From: Achromobacter spanius
GTDB lineage: Bacteria; Pseudomonadota; Gammaproteobacteria; Burkholderiales; Burkholderiaceae_B
Assembly (NCBI RefSeq): GCF_029637605.1
Contig: NZ_CP121261.1
Coordinates: 1,612,001 to 1,676,000 of the forward strand
Direction of reading: 5' to 3'
DNA: 64,000 bases
Made by a program: the position numbers and the translations under genes. Shown here piece by piece: positions 1-8,533 of this stretch; within the stretch, counting starts at the first letter, position 1; each line of letters opens with the position of its first letter. The notes below the pieces were generated by a model that had not been told where the DNA came from, ran no database searches, and was given only the letters and a program-made list of their open reading frames with translations.

Positions 1-1512
1 GAATTGCAGCTTGGCCATGCGCTCGTCCAAGGCCTGCGCGCTGGCCTGGTCGACTTCAAATACGTTTTGCTTGGCGGCTTCCGCCACCACGGCGCGCAGC
101 CACTGAAGCTGGCGCATATCGTCGGTGTCGGCCTGGGCGTACAGCGGGTCGTAGTGCAGCGCGACGCGTTCTTCGGCGTCCCATCTCAGCGTGGCGACAC
201 ATCCGTTGAAAAGGGGGACCAGCAAACCCGAGCCGTCGTGCAGCTGCACCAATGCCTGCTTGGGCGTCCAGAGATCCGGGAATTGCCAGGAGTCGTACAC
301 GACGATGTCCTGGCCGCCGTTCGCGCCGACCGTGCCGAAGCCGGCCTTGATGGCGCCGTCGTACTCCAGGCACGTTACGGTTAGCACCCGTTGCCCGATC
401 GCGACCAGACCGGATGCCTCCAGCTCGGGAATGCCCAGGCCAAGCGCCCAAGTCGCCTTTTGAAGCACGCCCCGGGCTTGTTCGCCCAGGACATCGAGCG
501 ACGGAATTTCCAGGTTGGCCTCGTCCAGCGAATGACGAAGCACATGGCTGACCAAGCCTTCCGCCGATAACAGCGACAGGCCGGGCGAACCCAAGGCGGG
601 CGCACCGGACGGCGCATGCCCGTCTCCTGACGCTCCGTCTTTGCTTGCCTGCCCCTTGGCGTCCGGGAGCCCGCTGTTGGAACCGTCGCCGAAGAACGCA
701 CCCAGGTTTCCGAGCGGCCCATCGCCCGTCTGGGAAACTCTGGGATCAAATCGCGCCAGCCACGCTTCTTCGTCCGACAGGATGTACGCGTCGGGATCCT
801 GGTTGATGATCGGAGAAAAGCCATGCGCGAGCAGATACTCGGGCACAAGCGTCTTCAACGCCATTTTCAATGGCCGCGGCCGAATGAAGCCGGCCGTAGC
901 CACCTGGGGCTTCGCGCCGCGAAGCACCTCGAACAGCACCTCGGTGTAAACGGCCTTGTACACATCGTTGGCGCCAACCCGAACGGGTACTTCCCGTGCC
1001 GGCGCACCCAACCTGGTAGCGTAGAAGACATCGACCCAGGACGAGTCGTTCGCATCATTCGAATTCGGAAATATGCCCGCGCCGTGCAACTTCGTTTGGG
1101 CCACGTCTTTCGACACGGTGCGGCACGCGTCTGAAATGAACACCACATGGCGCACGCTGCCACGTTGCGCCGCTTCATGACTGACTGCCAGGTTGACGGC
1201 GGCATTCAGGTCATTGGGGGCATCCGACAAGTGCCAGAACTCCGCGCGGCCATCCATGGATCCGTGTCCGGAGAAATAAACAATCAACTGCTCCACCGGG
1301 TCCTGCTCAACAAAGTGCCGGACCCAACGGTAAATCTCATGGGTCGTCACGGGTTCGCCCGCACCGTCCGTGATGCGGACGATGCGGTCTGCCGGGATGC
1401 CCTGCCCGCGCGCCCATTGCTCCATCAGATCCACGGCGCTTTCCACCGCTTCCAGCCGGCCCAAGCGGCCGCGCGTTTCGCTGACGCCGATAAGAACGAT
1501 TGCCCGATCCAT
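1..1512 (-). CDS. Caspase-fold (peptidase C14) family protein, 3' end cut by window edge
   Basis: The minus-strand frame is open from ATG at 1512 to the window edge: 504 codons without a stop, so the C-terminus is missing. The first ~140 residues look like a caspase/metacaspase p20 domain: an N-terminal beta strand MDRAIVLIGVSE, the catalytic His in SGHG (His83) and the catalytic Cys in SDAC (Cys130), with a hydrophobic strand before each. The rest (residues ~150-504) matches no domain I recognise and has a Gly/Ser/Ala-rich linker near residues 270-300. I see no signal peptide or membrane segment, so it should be cytoplasmic. It starts 154 bp downstream of dctM on the same strand and may have its own promoter. 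The substrate is unknown. The caspase-fold assignment is fairly firm; a role in cell death or defence would be speculation. Confidence 0.75.
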   Translation of the reverse strand, partial: MDRAIVLIGVSETRGRLGRLEAVESAVDLMEQWARGQGIPADRIVRITDGAGEPVTTHEIYRWVRHFVEQDPVEQLIVYFSGHGSMDGRAEFWHLSDAPNDLNAAVNLAVSHEAAQRGSVRHVVFISDACRTVSKDVAQTKLHGAGIFPNSNDANDSSWVDVFYATRLGAPAREVPVRVGANDVYKAVYTEVLFEVLRGAKPQVATAGFIRPRPLKMALKTLVPEYLLAHGFSPIINQDPDAYILSDEEAWLARFDPRVSQTGDGPLGNLGAFFGDGSNSGLPDAKGQASKDGASGDGHAPSGAPALGSPGLSLLSAEGLVSHVLRHSLDEANLEIPSLDVLGEQARGVLQKATWALGLGIPELEASGLVAIGQRVLTVTCLEYDGAIKAGFGTVGANGGQDIVVYDSWQFPDLWTPKQALVQLHDGSGLLVPLFNGCVATLRWDAEERVALHYDPLYAQADTDDMRQLQWLRAVVAEAAKQNVFEVDQASAQALDERMAKLQF

Positions 1513-1666
1513 GCCGTCTCGCCTTGACGCGCCGTGCGCGCCTGTGCCCAAGCCTTTACCCGGATGCGGGTCTTTCAACCCGGCCGCCGCAAAGGTTACG
1601 CCCGGGGTCGCCGGGCGCACAATGATGCATGGGCACCGGGTAGCACACGCTGCCCCGGCGCTGCGC

Positions 1667-3631
1667 TTAGCGGTACAGCACCGTCGGCAGCCACATCCCG
1701 ATTTCCGGGAACATGTACAGCAGGAAGATCGCCACGATCTGGATGCCCATGAACGGCATCATGCCCAGGAAAATCTGATTCAGCGTGACATGCGGCGGCG
1801 ATACCCCTTTCAGGTAGAACGCCGACATGGCGACGGGCGGCGACAAGAACGCGGTTTGCAGGTTCAGCGCCACCAGCAGGCCGAAGAACAAGGGGTCGAT
1901 GCCGAAGGTGTTCAGAAGCGGCACGAAGATGGGCATGAAGATCACGATGATCTCGGTCCATTCCAAGGGCCAGCCCAGCAGGAAAATAATGGCCTGCGCC
2001 AGCAACAGGAACTGGATGGGCGTGAGGCCCAGCGACAGCACCCATTCTTCGATGATGCGCTGGCCGCCCAGCAGCGCGAACGCCGCCGAGAAAATGGACG
2101 AACCCACGAACAGCCAGCACACCATTGCGCTGGTCTTGGCGGTAAGGAATACCGATTCGCGCAGCACCGGCAGGTTCAGGCGCCGGTATGCCAGCGCCAG
2201 CAAGGCGCCGCCCATGGCGCCCATGGCCGCGGCTTCGCTGGGCGTGGCCAGGCCGAAGACGATGGAGCCCAGCACCGCCGCGATCATCACCGCCAAGGGA
2301 AAGAACGAACCCATCAGCATCTTGAAGATCTCAAGACGCGCCCAGGTCAGCGCGGCGTAGAAGACCACCAGCATCACCGCGCAGATGGCGGCAAAGATCC
2401 AGAAACCGGTTGGCGCGGCGACGGCGTTGTCCTTGTCTTCAACGGCGGCCGAGGCAGCGGCAGCGGCGGGCTCGGCGGCGGGTTCGGCCTGCGGCGTGCC
2501 GGGCGGTTCCGACAAGCCCCCTGACCCGGCATCCGACATCGGCGGCTCGGCCAGGCCATCGACCGGGGGTTCGCTCAACCCGGAATCAAACCCGCCCGAA
2601 TCAAAGCCGCCAGAATCAAAGCCGCCGCCCCCCAGTTGCAGTTCAGCGGGAATCTCGTATTCCACCACCGGGCGCGTCAGCCCGTGATGTACCACCGCCA
2701 CCAGCAACACGGTCACGGCCAGCGGCGCCAGCACCGTCGCCATGTTGCGCAGCATGAAGCCGAACGACACGCCTTGGTTGCGGCGGCCCTTGAACATGGC
2801 GGCCACCATGCCGGTCAAGGCGCGCGTATACCCGGCGTCGGCCAAGGTCTGGGTCTCGGGCGACAGCGGTATGCCGCGCTCGCTGACCGGCAAGGGCGGC
2901 GCCATGTCGGGGCGCAGCTTGGCCACAAGGATCACGTAGCCCATGTAAAGCGTGGCCAGCATGATGCCGGGAAACAGTGCGCCGGCGTACAACTGCACCA
3001 CCGACACGCCCGTGGTCGCGCCGTACACAATCAACATCACCGACGGCGGCAGCAAAATGCCCAGGCAGCCGCCCGCGGTGATGGACCCCGCCGTCAAGCG
3101 CACGCTGTAGCCCGCCTTCAACATGGCGGGCATGGCCAACAGGCCCATCAGCGTCACCACCGCGCCGACGATGCCGGTGGCGGTGGCGAAAATAGCGCAG
3201 GTAGCCAGCGTGGCCACCGCCAGCGCGCCGGGCAGACGCGCCAGCGCCAAGTGCATGGACCGGAACAACTTTTCGATCAGGTTGGCGCGTTCAACCAGAT
3301 ACCCCATGAAGACGAAGAGCGGAATTGAAATCAGCGAATCGTTCGTCATGGTCGCGTACGTGCGCTGCACCATCAGGTCCAGCGTCTGCCTGATCGAGCG
3401 GCCCGCGTCGTCGCTTTGCAGGTAATAGGCCAGGAACGTAAACAACACGCCCATGCCCATCAGCGTGAACGCCGTGGGAAAGCCCAGCATGATGGCCACG
3501 ACAATCAGCGCCAGCATCAACAGCCCGATGTGCCCCTGGGTGATCTCGCCCCATGGGGTCAGAAAGGCGATCATCAACAGCACTATCCCGATGCAGGACA
3601 GGCCAAACCACAACGCCTTGTGGATTCTCAT
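1667..3631 (-). CDS. dctM: TRAP transporter large permease (DctM), extended form
   Basis: Large membrane subunit of a TRAP transporter, which imports carboxylate-type substrates using an ion gradient with the DctP receptor and DctQ. The ATG at 3631 overlaps the dctQ stop (ATGA), which fixes the start. The protein is 654 residues, whereas ordinary DctM is about 430. The N-terminal half is multi-spanning and carries typical DctM sequence (IPLFVFMGYLVERANL, LLPPSVMLIVYGATTG). The excess length sits in the middle, roughly residues 250-410: an amphipathic stretch, one more hydrophobic helix, then a low-complexity Gly/Ser/Pro/Ala segment with FDSGG repeats. The C-terminal half resumes normal permease sequence (GLATPSEAAAMGAMG, LGWPLEWTEIIVIF). 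The stop is at 1667. Substrate unknown. Confidence 0.93.
   Translation of the reverse strand: MRIHKALWFGLSCIGIVLLMIAFLTPWGEITQGHIGLLMLALIVVAIMLGFPTAFTLMGMGVLFTFLAYYLQSDDAGRSIRQTLDLMVQRTYATMTNDSLISIPLFVFMGYLVERANLIEKLFRSMHLALARLPGALAVATLATCAIFATATGIVGAVVTLMGLLAMPAMLKAGYSVRLTAGSITAGGCLGILLPPSVMLIVYGATTGVSVVQLYAGALFPGIMLATLYMGYVILVAKLRPDMAPPLPVSERGIPLSPETQTLADAGYTRALTGMVAAMFKGRRNQGVSFGFMLRNMATVLAPLAVTVLLVAVVHHGLTRPVVEYEIPAELQLGGGGFDSGGFDSGGFDSGLSEPPVDGLAEPPMSDAGSGGLSEPPGTPQAEPAAEPAAAAASAAVEDKDNAVAAPTGFWIFAAICAVMLVVFYAALTWARLEIFKMLMGSFFPLAVMIAAVLGSIVFGLATPSEAAAMGAMGGALLALAYRRLNLPVLRESVFLTAKTSAMVCWLFVGSSIFSAAFALLGGQRIIEEWVLSLGLTPIQFLLLAQAIIFLLGWPLEWTEIIVIFMPIFVPLLNTFGIDPLFFGLLVALNLQTAFLSPPVAMSAFYLKGVSPPHVTLNQIFLGMMPFMGIQIVAIFLLYMFPEIGMWLPTVLYR
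2400..2640 (-). repeat. Low-complexity insert in dctM with FDSGG and SEPP repeats
   Basis: Within dctM, DNA around 2583-2635 encodes three tandem GGFDS units. It is followed by repeated L(S/A)EPP motifs and a run rich in Ala, Glu and Pro. The segment lies between two hydrophobic helices, so it is probably an exposed loop. Such sequence is prone to length change between strains. Confidence 0.8.
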
Positions 3632-4254
3632 CGGTGGGGTTCCCCGGGGGTGGTCACGTAACGGTCCAGTTGGGCGATGTCTTCGTCCTTCACGTGCACC
3701 ATCTTCTTCAGCTTGTCGACGTCCACTTCCTCGACGTCTTCTTCGCGTGACGGCCACGCGCCGCGCCGCAGGCACAGCACGCAACGCAGCACCTCGGCCA
3801 CGCCTTGCAGCAGCAGCACCGCGCCGGCCACGGGGATGAACGCCTTGAAGGGATAGATGGGCGGCCCGTTGGCCATCAGCGACGAGTGCTCGCCAATGGC
3901 GATGGAGTAGCTGGCGTAATACCAGCCCGCCCACACCAGCGCGATCACGCCGGGAAAGAAGAACACCAGGTACAGGATCAGATCCAGGCCGCCCTGCACG
4001 CGCGGCGGCAAAAAGCCGTAGAGGATGTCGCCGCGCACATGGCCGTTCTTGGCCAGCGTATAGGCGCCGGCCATCATGAAGAGGATGCCGTAATACATCA
4101 TCTGCATGTCGAACGCCCAGGCGCTGGGCTTGTTCAGCAGATACCGCGCCGCCACCTCCCAGCACACGTGCAGGGTCAGTACGACGATCAGCCAGGCAAA
4201 AGTCTTGCCGACGAAGGTGGAGACGCGGTCTATCAGACGGACGAGACGAAGCAT
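3628..4254 (-). CDS. dctQ: TRAP transporter small permease (DctQ)
   Basis: A 208-residue membrane protein with four predicted helices, about residues 15-37, 50-66, 90-112 and 135-158. It has the DctQ features EVAARYLLNKPSAW near residue 33 and a conserved charged loop (KNGHVRGDIL). It pairs with DctM to form the membrane part of the transporter. The C-terminal ~50 residues are a charged, Glu/Asp/Lys-rich cytoplasmic tail (EEDVEEVDVDKLKK) that is longer than in many DctQ proteins. The stop overlaps the dctM start by 4 nt, and dctP lies 19 nt upstream, so the three genes are one operon. Function of the tail is not known. Confidence 0.92.
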   Translation of the reverse strand: MLRLVRLIDRVSTFVGKTFAWLIVVLTLHVCWEVAARYLLNKPSAWAFDMQMMYYGILFMMAGAYTLAKNGHVRGDILYGFLPPRVQGGLDLILYLVFFFPGVIALVWAGWYYASYSIAIGEHSSLMANGPPIYPFKAFIPVAGAVLLLQGVAEVLRCVLCLRRGAWPSREEDVEEVDVDKLKKMVHVKDEDIAQLDRYVTTPGEPHR

Positions 4255-4273
4255 CGATGGGCCTGGGTTGGGA

Positions 4274-5398
4274 TCAGGCCGGCTTGCTGCTGCGCGAGAA
4301 ATAATGGTTGTAGGCCATTCGGAAGTTGACCGAGGTATCCCCCTGCCAACGCCCCACCCGCTCGGCGAAAGCCCGCTGCGATTCCAGCACTTTCTTGAAC
4401 AGGGGATTCTCGGCCGAGCGCTTGGCGATCATCTCGTCCCAGATCTTCAACTGCTGCTGCAGGATGGCGTCGGGCGTCTTGTAGAACTTGACGTTGTGTT
4501 CCTTCTGCAGCTTGATGTAGTCCTGCGAATAGCGGTTGGCCGCCTTCCAGGACATGTCCGCGCTGCTGGCTTGCGCCGCATAGCTCAGCACGTGCTTCAA
4601 GTGCGGCGGCAGCGCGTCGTACTTGGCCTTGTTGAACATGATTTCGAACTGTTCCGCGCTTTGGTGAAAGCTTTGCAGCATGCAGATCTTGGACACGTCC
4701 TGAAAGCCCAGCGCCAGATCCGACGACGCATTGTTGAACTCGGCGCCATCCAGCAGGCCACGATCCAGGGCGGGCACGATTTCACCGCCCGGCAAGGCAT
4801 TCACCGCCAGGCCCATGGCCGTGTACATATCGATGGCCAGGCCCACGGTGCGGAACTTCGCGCCCTTGACGTCTTCGATCTTGGTCACCGGCCGCTTGAA
4901 CCAGCCGAAGGGTTGCGTGGGCATCGGGCCATACATCAGGGACACCACGTTCACGCCCATGGCCTTCTGGATTTCCGTCAGCAGGTCCTTGCCACCGCCG
5001 TACTCGTGCCAGGCCAGCAGCATGTTGGCGTCCATGCCGAACGCAGGCCCCGAGCCCCACAGCGCCACGGCCGTGTTCTTGCCGTACCAATACGCCACCA
5101 CGCCATGGCCGCCGTCCAGCGTGCCGGCGGATACCGCGTCCAGCAAGTCAAACGCCTTCACCACCGCGCCAGCCGGCAACACCTCGATAGTCAACTGGCC
5201 GCCGGCCATGTCGTTGACCTTCTGCGCGTAGTCGCGGGCGAACTCGTGGAAGATGTCGTTGGCGGGCCAGGTGCTTTGGAACCGCATCGAAATGGGCGCG
5301 TTCTGCGCCCGGGTGACAGCAGGAAAACCCAGTGCGGCGGCGCCCGCGACGGCAGCGCCGGAAATGAACTTGCGGCGGGGCTTTGTGACGTGTTGCAT
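4274..5398 (-). CDS. dctP: TRAP transporter substrate-binding protein (DctP family)
   Basis: Periplasmic solute receptor that delivers substrate to DctQM; 374 residues. The N-terminus is a twin-arginine signal (PRRKFISGAAVAG, cleavage near TRAQ), so it is probably exported folded through Tat. DctP-family sequence follows (QSTWPANDIFHEFARDYAQKV; GAEFNNASSDLALGFQDV), which resembles the group proposed to bind keto acids or other monocarboxylates, but this is only a family impression. The frame stays open upstream to 5554. ATG 5398 was chosen because the Tat motif follows at once and an AAGGAG Shine-Dalgarno lies about 11 nt upstream. First gene of the operon, with a sigma-70-like promoter ~120 nt upstream. 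Confidence 0.93.
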   Translation of the reverse strand: MQHVTKPRRKFISGAAVAGAAALGFPAVTRAQNAPISMRFQSTWPANDIFHEFARDYAQKVNDMAGGQLTIEVLPAGAVVKAFDLLDAVSAGTLDGGHGVVAYWYGKNTAVALWGSGPAFGMDANMLLAWHEYGGGKDLLTEIQKAMGVNVVSLMYGPMPTQPFGWFKRPVTKIEDVKGAKFRTVGLAIDMYTAMGLAVNALPGGEIVPALDRGLLDGAEFNNASSDLALGFQDVSKICMLQSFHQSAEQFEIMFNKAKYDALPPHLKHVLSYAAQASSADMSWKAANRYSQDYIKLQKEHNVKFYKTPDAILQQQLKIWDEMIAKRSAENPLFKKVLESQRAFAERVGRWQGDTSVNFRMAYNHYFSRSSKPA

Positions 5399-5525
5399 GG
5401 CTTTTTGTCTCCTTGGTGGACTACATGGGACCAGCTTGTAGTAACTGCACCTGCGAGGACGCGGGGGATCGCCTGCTGCGCGCTTCCCTGTGTCGGGGCT
5501 ACGACTGCTTTGCAACTTTGTGCTG

Positions 5526-5554
5526 ATTAAACCTGCCTGACTAACGGCTGACAA
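5526..5554 (-). promoter_or_regulatory. Candidate sigma-70 promoter for dctPQM
   Basis: On the minus strand, TTGTCA (5549-5554) and TTTAAT (5526-5531) are separated by exactly 17 nt. This predicts a start near 5519 and a leader of about 120 nt before dctP. The rest of 5399-5666 shows no gene. Confidence 0.55.
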
Positions 5555-5666
5555 TCAGCTTGTTGTCGGGAATTACCCTACAGGGGGGCTAGTGCATATG
5601 AGGGGGTCCCGCGATTGCCTGAACTGCCGCGTCGCCAGGCAATGCGCATGCCATCACGAAGCGGGC

Positions 5667-6299
5667 TTACTCGGGCCGACGCACCGCCCTGACCTTGCCG
5701 CTGTTGCCGCCGCCGCAGAAAAAGCGGCCCGCGCCATCCGACTCCAGGCCCGACACGCCCACGCCCGCCGGCATCTCGACGCTTTCCAGCACGGCCCCGG
5801 TGGCCGGGTCCAGGCGGCGCAAATCGCTGTCGTCGTTCTCCCAGGTGCCGTGCCAGAGTTCGCCGTCAACCCAGGTGACGCCGGTCACGTAGCGATTGGA
5901 TTCGATGGTGCGCAACACGCGGCCAGTTTCCGGGTCCACCTGGTGGATCTTGCGTTGCTGGTATTGGCCGACCCACAGCGAGCCGTCGGCCCAGGCCATG
6001 CCGGACGCTTCGGCGCCGCCGGGCGCGGGGATGGTAGCGTGCACGCGGCCGCTGGCCGGGTCCACCTTGAGGATGCTGCCGTCCGAAATTTGATAAAGGA
6101 ATTTGCCGTCGAAGGCGGTGCCGGCGTTGGCCACCATGTTCAACGTGCGCTGCGTTTCGCCGCTGTCGGGGTCCAGGGTAAGCAGCTTGTCGCCCGTGGC
6201 GAACCAGATCTGGCGGCCGTCATAGCTCACGCCATGCACGGCGTCGACCTTGGGGAAAGGACCATATTCACGCAGGATCTGGGCTTGGCTTCGTTTCAT
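5667..6299 (-). CDS. Beta-propeller protein, glutamine cyclotransferase / SMP-30-like
   Basis: A 210-residue protein made almost entirely of ~40-residue propeller blades, each with a G-x-x-(W/F)-DG-x-(L/I)-(W/Y) strand followed by a D-P-x-(T/S)-G turn (for example LDPDSGETQRT, VDPASGRVHAT, VDPETGRVLRT, LDPATGAVLES). Related families include Vgb/YncE-type and glutaminyl-peptide cyclotransferase-type propellers. No signal peptide is seen, so it is probably cytoplasmic. The start ATG at 6299 has a clear AAGGAG ribosome site. It lies 31 nt downstream of the TPR/winged-helix gene and is probably co-transcribed with it. A catalytic activity cannot be assigned from sequence alone; a sensing or ligand-binding role is equally possible. 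Confidence 0.75.
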   Translation of the reverse strand: MKRSQAQILREYGPFPKVDAVHGVSYDGRQIWFATGDKLLTLDPDSGETQRTLNMVANAGTAFDGKFLYQISDGSILKVDPASGRVHATIPAPGGAEASGMAWADGSLWVGQYQQRKIHQVDPETGRVLRTIESNRYVTGVTWVDGELWHGTWENDDSDLRRLDPATGAVLESVEMPAGVGVSGLESDGAGRFFCGGGNSGKVRAVRRPE

Positions 6300-6330
6300 G
6301 TCTGGCTCCTTGTAATGGGGTGAATCCATG

Positions 6331-7560
6331 CTACAGGCCGGGCACCAGCGTGGGGAGTAACAAGCTTGTCGTGAATGCCGGCACCGCCGGCGTCGTCCAG
6401 CGCCGCGCGCGGCCATGGCCCAGCGGCTGCGCCTGGCCCGACGCCGCCAACGCATCCAAGGCCCGCTGCACCGTGCGCTGACTGGCGCCCAAGGCCAATG
6501 CCAGGGCCGAACTGGACCACGCCTGCCCGTCCACCAGGCAGGCCAGCACCGCCGCGTGATCGCGGTCCGCAACATCGACGGGACGGGCAAGCACCATGAC
6601 CTGCGTGTCCGCATGCGGGCGCAGCACAAAGCCATGCCGCGTGGCATTCACGTCCGCCATGCCTTGCATCGCCGTGCGCAAGCGCCCTATTTCCACGCGC
6701 AGCCGCACACGATGCGACTCGTCTTGAAAGCCGGTGCGGAAAGCTTTGGCGATCAGCAGTTCGCGGGTCACGTCCTGTGGCCAGGCCTCGGCCAGCATGC
6801 GCGCCAGCGTGAACAACACGGGGCGACTGGCCAGTGGCGCCGTCTGGCCGTTCTGGCGCAAGACGTTGCGGCACGCATCGACAATCAGCGCAGGGGATGC
6901 CAGCAGCGTTTCCACCTCGTCCAGCAGCAGGTCCCGGGCGCCGTCTTGCGCGACCAGACGCGCGGCTGGCGCGCGCAGCGTCTGCACCGCGTGATCCACC
7001 TCGGCCTGCAAGGCGGCAATGCCCGACTGCTGCGCGGCGTGATCGGCGCGCGCCAGCGCCGCTCTGGCTCGCCCTGCCTGCACGCGCCGCAGCGCGATGC
7101 CGGCCGCGATCAGTTCATGCATGGCGCGGGACGCGGCCGGCACGGCGTCGCCGTCCACGCTGGCCAGCGTTTGCTCGGCATCATCCAGCCGTCCCAGCAT
7201 CAATAGGCGTCGCGCCGCCAGATATGCGGCATGCGCCGCATTGACGGCGTCGCCCTGCGCGGCCAGCGTGGCGCGCGCGGCCGCCAACGATTTCTCGGGC
7301 CAGGCCAGGTCACGCGAGGCCAGCGCAACTTCGGCCTCGGCCACGATGCAGCGGGCGCGCGCCAACGCATGCGCCGGGCCGAACGCGCGGGCTGCCTGGC
7401 GCAGCAAGGCCTTGGCCCGAACGAAGTCACCCAATTGCGCCATGGCGATGCCGCGCAAGGCCAAGGCGGGCGCGTCATCGCGCAGCGCAACGTGGTTCAG
7501 CGCGGTCAGCGGGTCGCCCGCCGCCAGGGCGCGCGCGGCGCTTGTGATCAGCAAATCCAT
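6331..7560 (-). CDS. TPR-like protein with C-terminal winged-helix domain, probable regulator
   Basis: A 409-residue Ala-rich helical protein. Residues 1-200 are TPR-like helical pairs (ALRGIAMAQLGDFVRAKALLRQAARAFG). Residues ~240-315 resemble a transcriptional-regulatory wHTH of the response-regulator type (DVTRELLIAKAFRTGF...HRVRLRVEIGRLRTAM...GFVLRP). Residues ~335-385 look like a second, MarR/GntR-like wHTH (SSSALALALGASQRTVQRALDALAASGQAQPLG). It probably controls the propeller gene 31 nt downstream, with which it forms an apparent two-gene operon. It is transcribed divergently from the DUF3348 operon across 243 bp. Regulatory function is inferred from the domains; target unknown. Confidence 0.7.
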   Translation of the reverse strand: MDLLITSAARALAAGDPLTALNHVALRDDAPALALRGIAMAQLGDFVRAKALLRQAARAFGPAHALARARCIVAEAEVALASRDLAWPEKSLAAARATLAAQGDAVNAAHAAYLAARRLLMLGRLDDAEQTLASVDGDAVPAASRAMHELIAAGIALRRVQAGRARAALARADHAAQQSGIAALQAEVDHAVQTLRAPAARLVAQDGARDLLLDEVETLLASPALIVDACRNVLRQNGQTAPLASRPVLFTLARMLAEAWPQDVTRELLIAKAFRTGFQDESHRVRLRVEIGRLRTAMQGMADVNATRHGFVLRPHADTQVMVLARPVDVADRDHAAVLACLVDGQAWSSSALALALGASQRTVQRALDALAASGQAQPLGHGRARRWTTPAVPAFTTSLLLPTLVPGL

Positions 7561-7803
7561 GAATGTCTCGCCACCTTCAGCCCTTGCCTATGCCGGTTGC
7601 GACTGAATCTACCATTGCTGGTGGCGCGAATGCGGGGATGCCAGCGTCAGAACGACGATGCCCCCCTGATGATGCACCCCCCTGCGGATGCAACCCATGA
7701 CCACGCCACCCATGATGTGACCCCATTAATAAGACAGCGCATCCTTCCCCACCCTTAAGCAGCCTGCCAGCGTGTAAACTCCCCCCTTTTTGACTCTGGT
7801 GGT

Positions 7804-8523
7804 ATGTTGCAAGCCCCACAGCGCACAGGTTTAAGCGGCCCGACGCTCATTCGCTTGCTGACTCGCCTGACGGATGTCGACGTTCCGGAATCCAGGCAAT
7901 CGCTATCCGACCATTTGAGCCAGTGGCTCGGTTGGACGGACGCGATCGCGCTGTCCGCGGCCCTGACCACGAGCCCGCCGGTGATCGCCCCCGGCGCGCG
8001 CGTATTCAGCAGCGCCGAAGAGCGTGAATGCGTGCGCGTGCGCACGACGCTGGCCGACGCCATCGCCAGCGATACGGCGGCCACAAGCGCCAAGCGGCTC
8101 ATGCCGGGACAGGCGCCGGCCAAGCCGTCGGCGGCGGTCGAGGAAGCCCAGGCCGATTACTCGAATTTTCGTCAGCGGTACGTGTCCTTACAGCACACGA
8201 TGGAGACCAGCGTGGGAAATTTGCGCAGCCGCCTGCGCGGCATGGTCGCCGCCCGGAATGGCGAGATGACGCGGCTGGCCGTGGTGGACGCCATCATGGA
8301 CCGCGCGTTGCTGCCCAAGGAACGCACCCTGCTGGGCGCGATCCCGAAGCTGCTGCAAGGGCATTTCGAGCGTTTGCGCCTGGCCGAGGAAGCACAGGCG
8401 CCGGCCACCCCAGGCGCGTGGCTGGACGTATTCCGCAAGGATATGCGCAGCGTTCTGCTTGCCGAATTGGATGTACGTTTACAACCGGTGGAAGGGCTGC
8501 TTGCCGCCCTTCGCGCCAGCTAA
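7804..8523 (+). CDS. DUF3348 family protein
   Basis: A 239-residue soluble protein whose overall character and position match the DUF3348 family. It opens with GLSGPTLIRLLTRLTDVDVPESRQSLSDHLSQWLGW and continues as predicted alpha helices, including SSAEERECVRVRTTLADAI and a C-terminal DVFRKDMRSVLLAELDVRLQPVEGLLAAL. There is no signal peptide or membrane segment. It is first in a four-gene operon with the stator-like pair, 10 nt before the next gene, so a cytoplasmic partner of that membrane complex is likely. No biochemical role is known to me for this family. The Shine-Dalgarno before the ATG is weak. Confidence 0.85.
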   Translation: MLQAPQRTGLSGPTLIRLLTRLTDVDVPESRQSLSDHLSQWLGWTDAIALSAALTTSPPVIAPGARVFSSAEERECVRVRTTLADAIASDTAATSAKRLMPGQAPAKPSAAVEEAQADYSNFRQRYVSLQHTMETSVGNLRSRLRGMVAARNGEMTRLAVVDAIMDRALLPKERTLLGAIPKLLQGHFERLRLAEEAQAPATPGAWLDVFRKDMRSVLLAELDVRLQPVEGLLAALRAS

Positions 8524-8533
8524 CCAGGACACC

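Noticed and set aside
1667..4165. An 832-codon minus-strand open frame covering dctM and most of dctQ
   Set aside because: Residues upstream of 3631 are Arg-rich frame-shadow sequence, while dctQ occupies the same DNA in another frame with real membrane helices. The dctM start at 3631 overlaps the dctQ stop.
5592..6323. Plus-strand open frame of 243 codons
   Set aside because: It is the antisense shadow of the beta-propeller gene; composition is Ala/His/Arg-rich without domain pattern, and no ribosome site is present.
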